Notes under the pieces: model-generated | Told to the model about the DNA's origin: nothing | Seen by the model: the letters and a program-made list of their open reading frames with translations, nothing else | The model's database searches: none | Shown here: one piece after another, positions 60,176 to 64,000 of the stretch | Layout: the number at the start of each line of letters is the position of its first letter | Numbering within the stretch: the stretch's first letter is position 1 | Assembly (NCBI GenBank): GCA_964484185.1 | Contig: CAZAEQ010000006.1 | Span: 62,001-126,000, forward strand | Source: F1-120-MAGs238 sp964484185 | GTDB taxonomy: Bacteria; Planctomycetota; Phycisphaerae; Phycisphaerales; UBA1924 | Direction: 5' to 3' | DNA length: 64,000 nucleotides | Position numbers and translations under genes: made by a program

Positions 60176-60745
60176 TCAGCTTTTGTTTCGGTGGAGGCTT
60201 GGATCAACCGCCGTGAGCATCGCATCCAGCTTCAGATCTCCCCCGAGGAACTCGTTGATCGCTCGAGCCTGGGTCGCAGTGTCCCGAATCATCTCCGCGT
60301 GAGGCACGTGCAACACCTTGAATTGCGGCCGATCTGCGAGCCAGCTGTTCACACTCTTAAGCTGAGTTTCAAATACTGCTTTGAGCCGTTCGGGTGGAAT
60401 CGAAGCTCCGGACTTGGCATTTCGCGATAACATCGCAGACTGGCTGGCGACAACTTCCTGCAAGCTTCGGTCCATGAATACCACTCGATATTCACGGTCC
60501 TCGGGCAACTCGGGCAGGAGCATATGAATCACTTTCACAACTTTGCCAACCGCATCACCAACCCATGCCTTATCAGTCTTGAGTTGCTTTACGCGTTCAA
60601 ACTCGTAATAGCCGCGCGGGTTGTCAGCATCTGGAGTTCGCAGCGAATCAGTCAATGGCTCGATGCCGCCAGCGGCGATCATCTGCATCGCCATGCTGGT
60701 GCCTGATCGTGGGAGCCCTGAAACTACGGTGATGAACTCGCGCAT
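60176..60745 (-). CDS. Sulfotransferase-like protein
   Basis: A 189-residue protein with the sulfotransferase 5'-phosphosulfate-binding loop VVSGLPRSGTSMAMQM at the N terminus. The 3' phosphate-binding Arg/Ser region is less clear (VVFMDRSLQEVVASQSAML, with Arg and Ser in R-x-x-x-E-x-x-x-S). Length is short for sulfotransferases (usually 250+), so the domain may be minimal. It starts 35 bases downstream of the serS stop and may be cotranscribed with it. Confidence 0.75.
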   Translation of the reverse strand: MREFITVVSGLPRSGTSMAMQMIAAGGIEPLTDSLRTPDADNPRGYYEFERVKQLKTDKAWVGDAVGKVVKVIHMLLPELPEDREYRVVFMDRSLQEVVASQSAMLSRNAKSGASIPPERLKAVFETQLKSVNSWLADRPQFKVLHVPHAEMIRDTATQARAINEFLGGDLKLDAMLTAVDPSLHRNKS

Positions 60746-60780
60746 TGATATCCAGTTATCGGTAGCCGGACATCGCGGAT

Positions 60781-62175
60781 TCAGCCAATTCGCTCTTTGC
60801 CGCCCATGTAAGGACGCAGTGCCTTGGGAACCGTCACTGTGCCATCGGCGTTCTGGTACATCTCCAGAATCGGAATGAGCACACGCGGGCTGGCGATCAC
60901 GGTGTTGTTCAGCGAGTGACAGACAACTGTGCCCTTTTCACCGGAGCGATATCTGATGTTCAATCGGCGGCACTGATAGTCATACAGGCGCGAGGCCGAG
61001 TGTGTCTCGCCGTATGCGCCGGTGGCGGAGCCATCTTTCACATCGCCGCGGCTTGGCATCCAACTCTCGATATCAACCATGTCCGCGTTTTTGGGACCAA
61101 GGTCGCCTGTGCAGCATTGCAGCAAGCGGTGGGGGAGTTCAAGGGTTTGCAGCAGGGCCTGCACATAGCTGATCATGTCTTTGTGCCACTTGCGGCTTTC
61201 AGCCTCATCTGCCTTGCAGATCACAACCTGCTCGACTTTTTCAAACTGGTGAATGCGATAGAGGCCAGCAGTGTCTTTGCCCGCGGCCCCGGCCTCGCGG
61301 CGGAAACATGTCGAAACTGTGCAGTATTTGAGTGGCAACTGAGACTCATCAAGAATCTCGTCCATGTGAATTCCCATGAGTCCCACTTCGCCGGTGCCGG
61401 TGAGGAAGAGGTCGTGTCCGCCGCCGCGTTTGGATTCTTCAACCATGTACGCCTGTTCACGCCCTTGCGGGAAGAAGCCTGTACCGAGCATGGTTTCTTC
61501 ACGCACGATCACCGGTACATACATAGGCGAGAAGCCATACTTCTCGATCATGAAGTCGATTGCGAAACGCAAGACGGCTTGCTGCAATCGCATGCCGTCA
61601 CCGGTGAGGATGTAGTGACGCGTGCCGCCGAGTTTTACGCCGCGGCCGAAATCCGCGAGCTTGAGTTTCTCGACAAGCTCAAGGTGCCCCTTGGGCTTAA
61701 ATCCCTTGTTGGCCTCAAAAGACTTCGACACATCAAACCATGATGGATTCCACCGTGAGATTTCCACATTGTCATCGCTCCCCGCGCCTACCGGAACATC
61801 CTCATCCGGCGGCATAGGACACTCAAGCAAAATCGAGTTAACTTCCGGCTCAAGGCTCTGAATGAAAGTTTCCCGCTCAGCGACCTGGGCCTTGAGCGCG
61901 GCGGGCTTGGTCTTCAGTTCATCGAGCTCGGCTTCCAGCTTTGCCTTCTCAGCGCCTTCAGCCTTCTTGATCGCGCCGGCAAGCTTTCCGATCTGCGGGC
62001 CAGATTCCTTCTCGATCTGGCGCTGCGATGCCCGGAGGTTCTCCATCTCCGTCATCGCCGCCCGCTTCTTGGCCTCAAGCTCAAGCAGACGATCGATGTT
62101 CACAGTGATCCGCTTCTTCGCGGCTCCGGCTTTGTACTTCTCAGGATTCTCACGCAGTGCTTTAAGGTCGATCAT
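60781..62175 (-). CDS. serS: Seryl-tRNA synthetase
   Basis: A 464-residue class II synthetase. The N-terminal ~110 residues form the tRNA-binding coiled coil (PEKYKAGAAKKR, RQIEKESGPQIGKLAGAIKK). Class II motifs: motif 2-like STCFRREAGAAGKDTAGLYRIHQFEKVE, and motif 3 NTVIASPRVLIPILEMYQ. The active-site serine-binding segment HSASRLYDYQCRRLNIRYR is visible. ATG 62175 (MIDLKALREN) is chosen; an upstream in-frame ATG at 62217 would add unrelated residues. It is convergent with znuA's upstream region on the plus strand. Confidence 0.95.
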   Translation of the reverse strand: MIDLKALRENPEKYKAGAAKKRITVNIDRLLELEAKKRAAMTEMENLRASQRQIEKESGPQIGKLAGAIKKAEGAEKAKLEAELDELKTKPAALKAQVAERETFIQSLEPEVNSILLECPMPPDEDVPVGAGSDDNVEISRWNPSWFDVSKSFEANKGFKPKGHLELVEKLKLADFGRGVKLGGTRHYILTGDGMRLQQAVLRFAIDFMIEKYGFSPMYVPVIVREETMLGTGFFPQGREQAYMVEESKRGGGHDLFLTGTGEVGLMGIHMDEILDESQLPLKYCTVSTCFRREAGAAGKDTAGLYRIHQFEKVEQVVICKADEAESRKWHKDMISYVQALLQTLELPHRLLQCCTGDLGPKNADMVDIESWMPSRGDVKDGSATGAYGETHSASRLYDYQCRRLNIRYRSGEKGTVVCHSLNNTVIASPRVLIPILEMYQNADGTVTVPKALRPYMGGKERIG

Positions 62176-62265
62176 GGGGCGGGAGTGTAGAAACACATCC
62201 ACCTGTCGGCAAGCCAATTTGTTTGCAATTTGTGAGGATGAATTTCATCAATTTCAGCAACCTGA

Positions 62266-62297
62266 TTGAACCGATCCTTCTTGAGAGCGTATTCTCA
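62266..62297 (+). promoter_or_regulatory. znuA promoter with overlapping TGAGA/TCTCA operator
   Basis: A sigma70-like pair TTGAAC (62266-62271) and TATTCT (62290-62295) with an 18-base spacer. A dyad TGAGA-N6-TCTCA (62282-62297) covers the -10; the right arm continues as ATTCTCATTA, like the Fur/Zur-family half-site. Location on a zinc-uptake gene suggests Zur repression. The Zur gene is not in the window. Confidence 0.5.
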
Positions 62298-62328
62298 TTA
62301 GCAGATTCCTGCGGGAACGGGGTGTTCA

Positions 62329-63351
62329 ATGTCGCAAATCAGAAATACCAGAATGTGTCTCGTGCTAGCGGTAGTCGCCGCCGCGGGATTTGCTGCCGTG
62401 CCGGTTGCAATGGCTGCCCAAGAGCCAGAGGCAAAGGCCAATGCACTCCGGCCTGAAATCCGCGTCATCGTCACCATCCCGCCACTGGTTGGATTGGTGC
62501 AATCGATCGCGCCGGAAGGCGTAAAGGTCACGGGACTCATGCAACCTGGCCAGTCTGAGCATGGATATGAGTTTCGGCCAAGCGACATGAACGCGCTCGC
62601 GGGCTGCGATGTGGTTGCGTACGTCGGCATGGGGCTTGAGCCTGGAATTGCCAAGTTCCTCGCCAAGGGATCGAGCGAGCGCCGGCAAGTCGTTGTGCTT
62701 GGGGAAGTGCTTGGGCTTCAGAAGCCTGGCGATGCACCTGAGCCGCATGATCACAAGGCAGATGAGAAAGGCCATCACCACGATCATGATCACGACGATC
62801 ACGCTGCGCCCGATGTTCATATCTGGCTTGACCCAGTGCTGGTGCGGCAAAGCTTGCCTCATCTCGCCGATGCGATGAAGCATGCCGTCGCTCGACGCGG
62901 TTCAGAGTGGGCCAGCGCTGAAAAGGAAATCGATCAAAAGGTCGAAGCGACGTTGAAGAAGATCGATGCGTTGAATGAGCGGTTTAAGTCGGAGCTTGCG
63001 CCATTCAAGGGTCGGTCAATTGTGACTCACCACGCCGCGTTTGGCCGCCTTGCCGCTCGTTACGACATCAAGATCGCGGAAGTCATTCGCCACTTTGAAA
63101 GCGCTGAGCCGACACCGGGCCAGCTCGATGAAGTCATCAAGGCGATACGCGAGCAGAACGTCAAGACCATTTTCGTTGAGCCGCAATTTAACGCTAAAGC
63201 CGCACAGCGGATTGCCGAAACCGCGAAGGTCCGACTGGGCCACCTCGATCCGCTGGGCGATGGTGACTGGTTCAAGCTGATGGAGACCAATCTTCAGGAA
63301 CTCGTCAAAGGCCTGAGTGATGAAACGCCGCAAGGGACTTCAACTAAGTGA
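62329..63351 (+). CDS. znuA: Zinc ABC transporter substrate-binding protein
   Basis: A 340-residue exported metal-binding protein of the ZnuA/TroA family. The signal peptide ends near VAMAA. Family blocks: VIVTIPPLVGLVQSIAPEG, MQPGQSEHGYEFRPSDMNAL with a His ligand, and HIWLDPVLVRQSL. A His/Asp-rich loop (HDHKADEKGHHHDHDHDDH, about 138-160) is the hallmark of zinc-specific members. Later VTHHAAFGRLAARY carries further ligands, and TIFVEPQFNAKAA the acidic ligand. It precedes znuC with a GTGA overlap. Zinc rather than manganese is supported by the His loop and the Zur-like operator. Confidence 0.92.
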   Translation: MSQIRNTRMCLVLAVVAAAGFAAVPVAMAAQEPEAKANALRPEIRVIVTIPPLVGLVQSIAPEGVKVTGLMQPGQSEHGYEFRPSDMNALAGCDVVAYVGMGLEPGIAKFLAKGSSERRQVVVLGEVLGLQKPGDAPEPHDHKADEKGHHHDHDHDDHAAPDVHIWLDPVLVRQSLPHLADAMKHAVARRGSEWASAEKEIDQKVEATLKKIDALNERFKSELAPFKGRSIVTHHAAFGRLAARYDIKIAEVIRHFESAEPTPGQLDEVIKAIREQNVKTIFVEPQFNAKAAQRIAETAKVRLGHLDPLGDGDWFKLMETNLQELVKGLSDETPQGTSTK

Positions 63352-64000
63352 GCCATGTCTCTCTGAGTGTGGGTGCGACAAAGGCCAGCGACTTCGCTGC
63401 GGGGCCCGCCGCGGTTGAATTTTCCAATGTCTCGTTCAGCTATTCTGCCGATCGAGCGCCCGCTGTCGAAAACGTCACGCTCCGCGTTGAAGTTGGTGAA
63501 CGCCTGGGCATTCTGGGCCCAAATGGCGGCGGGAAATCCACGCTTATCAAGCTTGCACTCGGCCTGCTCTCTGGTCACACCGGATCGATTCGCGTCTTTG
63601 GCGATGATCCCAAAGTCGCCCGTACCAATCGCCTCATCGGCTATGTTCCGCAAAAGTCCGAAGCCGAGCTTGGCTTTCCACTCTCAGCGCGCGAAGTTGT
63701 CGAACTCACGCTTTCCACTGGGGTTTCGCCGCTCGCCGGGATTTCGCAGGAGATTCGTTCCGCTGTGAATCAAGCTCTTGAGGTGGTGGGGGCGGTGCAA
63801 TTTGCTGATCAACCGATTGGTAAGCTCTCTGGCGGTCAGATGCAACGCATTGCCATCGCCCGCGCCATCGTCATGCGTCCCAAGTTGCTCCTGCTCGATG
63901 AACCCACTGTCGGCATCGATGTCGCGGGCCAGAAGCAGTTCGCTGATCTACTCGAACGGCTTTCTCGCGAACTCAAACTCACGATCATCGTCGTCAGTCA
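63348..64000 (+). CDS. znuC: Zinc ABC transporter ATP-binding protein (3' truncated by window)
   Basis: The first 217 residues of an ABC ATPase, running off the right edge. Walker A GPNGGGKSTLIK, Q-loop GYVPQKSEAELGFPLSA, signature LSGGQMQRIAIARAI, Walker B LLLLDEPTVGIDV. GTG 63348 overlaps the znuA TGA (GTGA), a coupled start; the frame has no stop in the window. An N-terminal ~20-residue extension precedes VEFSNVSFSYS. ZnuB would be expected next. It pairs with ZnuA by position. Confidence 0.9.
   Translation, partial: MSHVSLSVGATKASDFAAGPAAVEFSNVSFSYSADRAPAVENVTLRVEVGERLGILGPNGGGKSTLIKLALGLLSGHTGSIRVFGDDPKVARTNRLIGYVPQKSEAELGFPLSAREVVELTLSTGVSPLAGISQEIRSAVNQALEVVGAVQFADQPIGKLSGGQMQRIAIARAIVMRPKLLLLDEPTVGIDVAGQKQFADLLERLSRELKLTIIVVS

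Noticed and set aside
1..64000. CRISPR arrays, transposases, integrases, rRNA, tRNA and phage structural genes
   Set aside because: None was seen; direct repeats are limited to the 12-bp triplet and to repeated protein-coding motifs.

Overview
The window reads as a chromosomal segment of a planctomycete, most likely class Phycisphaerae. The support is two large secreted proteins ending in the Gly-Cys-terminated dockerin-like tail (repeated D-F-F-D-Y-L-D-F-V-D motif), two small exported proteins with PEP-CTERM-like sorting tails ending in Arg clusters, a PurS-PurL fusion, a planctomycete-style secretin with a long N-terminal repeat region, and a pseudopilin with a G|FTLV processing site. No rRNA, tRNA, CRISPR array, insertion sequence or integrase was recognised. 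Gene density is high and both strands are used in short operons.

Layout. 1-5 kb: the end of lipA, a PPK2 kinase, two tandem paralogous DUF3592-like membrane proteins, an EVE-domain protein and an aldose 1-epimerase. 5-10.7 kb: a 1032-residue coiled-coil protein with a Wzz-like C-terminal half, an ECF sigma/anti-sigma pair, and a divergent pseudopilin-like protein. 10.7-18.5 kb: exported proteins (cyclophilin, outer-membrane barrel, S9 peptidase, BNR-repeat lipoprotein with GC-type dockerin) and a cupin. 18.6-25.8 kb: an ABC exporter pair, gcvH, a DUF255-DsbD-alpha fusion, and scoA without scoB. 25.8-30 kb: an EF-Tu-domain-III-like protein, then a compact operon of a Cys/Gly-tailed TIGR04222 membrane protein, a DUF692 (MNIO) enzyme, a small SCO6045-like partner and an SH3-like membrane protein. 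30-33.8 kb: a beta-propeller dockerin protein and a PEP-CTERM-like protein. 33.9-43.6 kb: purL, a GT3 glycogen synthase, rnhA, an unknown protein, an ACT protein and an iscS-iscU-iscA type Fe-S operon. 44.2-51.3 kb, minus strand: secretin, STAS antagonist, RsbW-like kinase, cardiolipin synthase and MBL hydrolase. 51.7-57 kb: an unknown acidic protein, then coaX, a degenerate MnmE-like GTPase, a YfgM-like protein and an RluD-type synthase. 57.3-64 kb: a PEP-CTERM-like protein, an AP-superfamily-TPR protein, a sulfotransferase, serS, and the start of a znuA-znuC zinc uptake operon with a dyad over its promoter.

The most interesting unit is the TIGR04222-DUF692-SCO6045-like operon (26.8-29.2 kb). 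DUF692/MNIO enzymes install oxidative modifications on ribosomally made peptides, often at Cys. Here the only obvious Cys-rich substrate is the flexible Gly/Ser/Cys tail (Cys 274, 282, 302, 309, 312) of a multi-pass membrane protein. That suggests a membrane-tethered, possibly metal-binding or redox, modified tail rather than a released peptide. That reading is inference. All family names here come from reading the sequence and from memory of the families; no database search was run.
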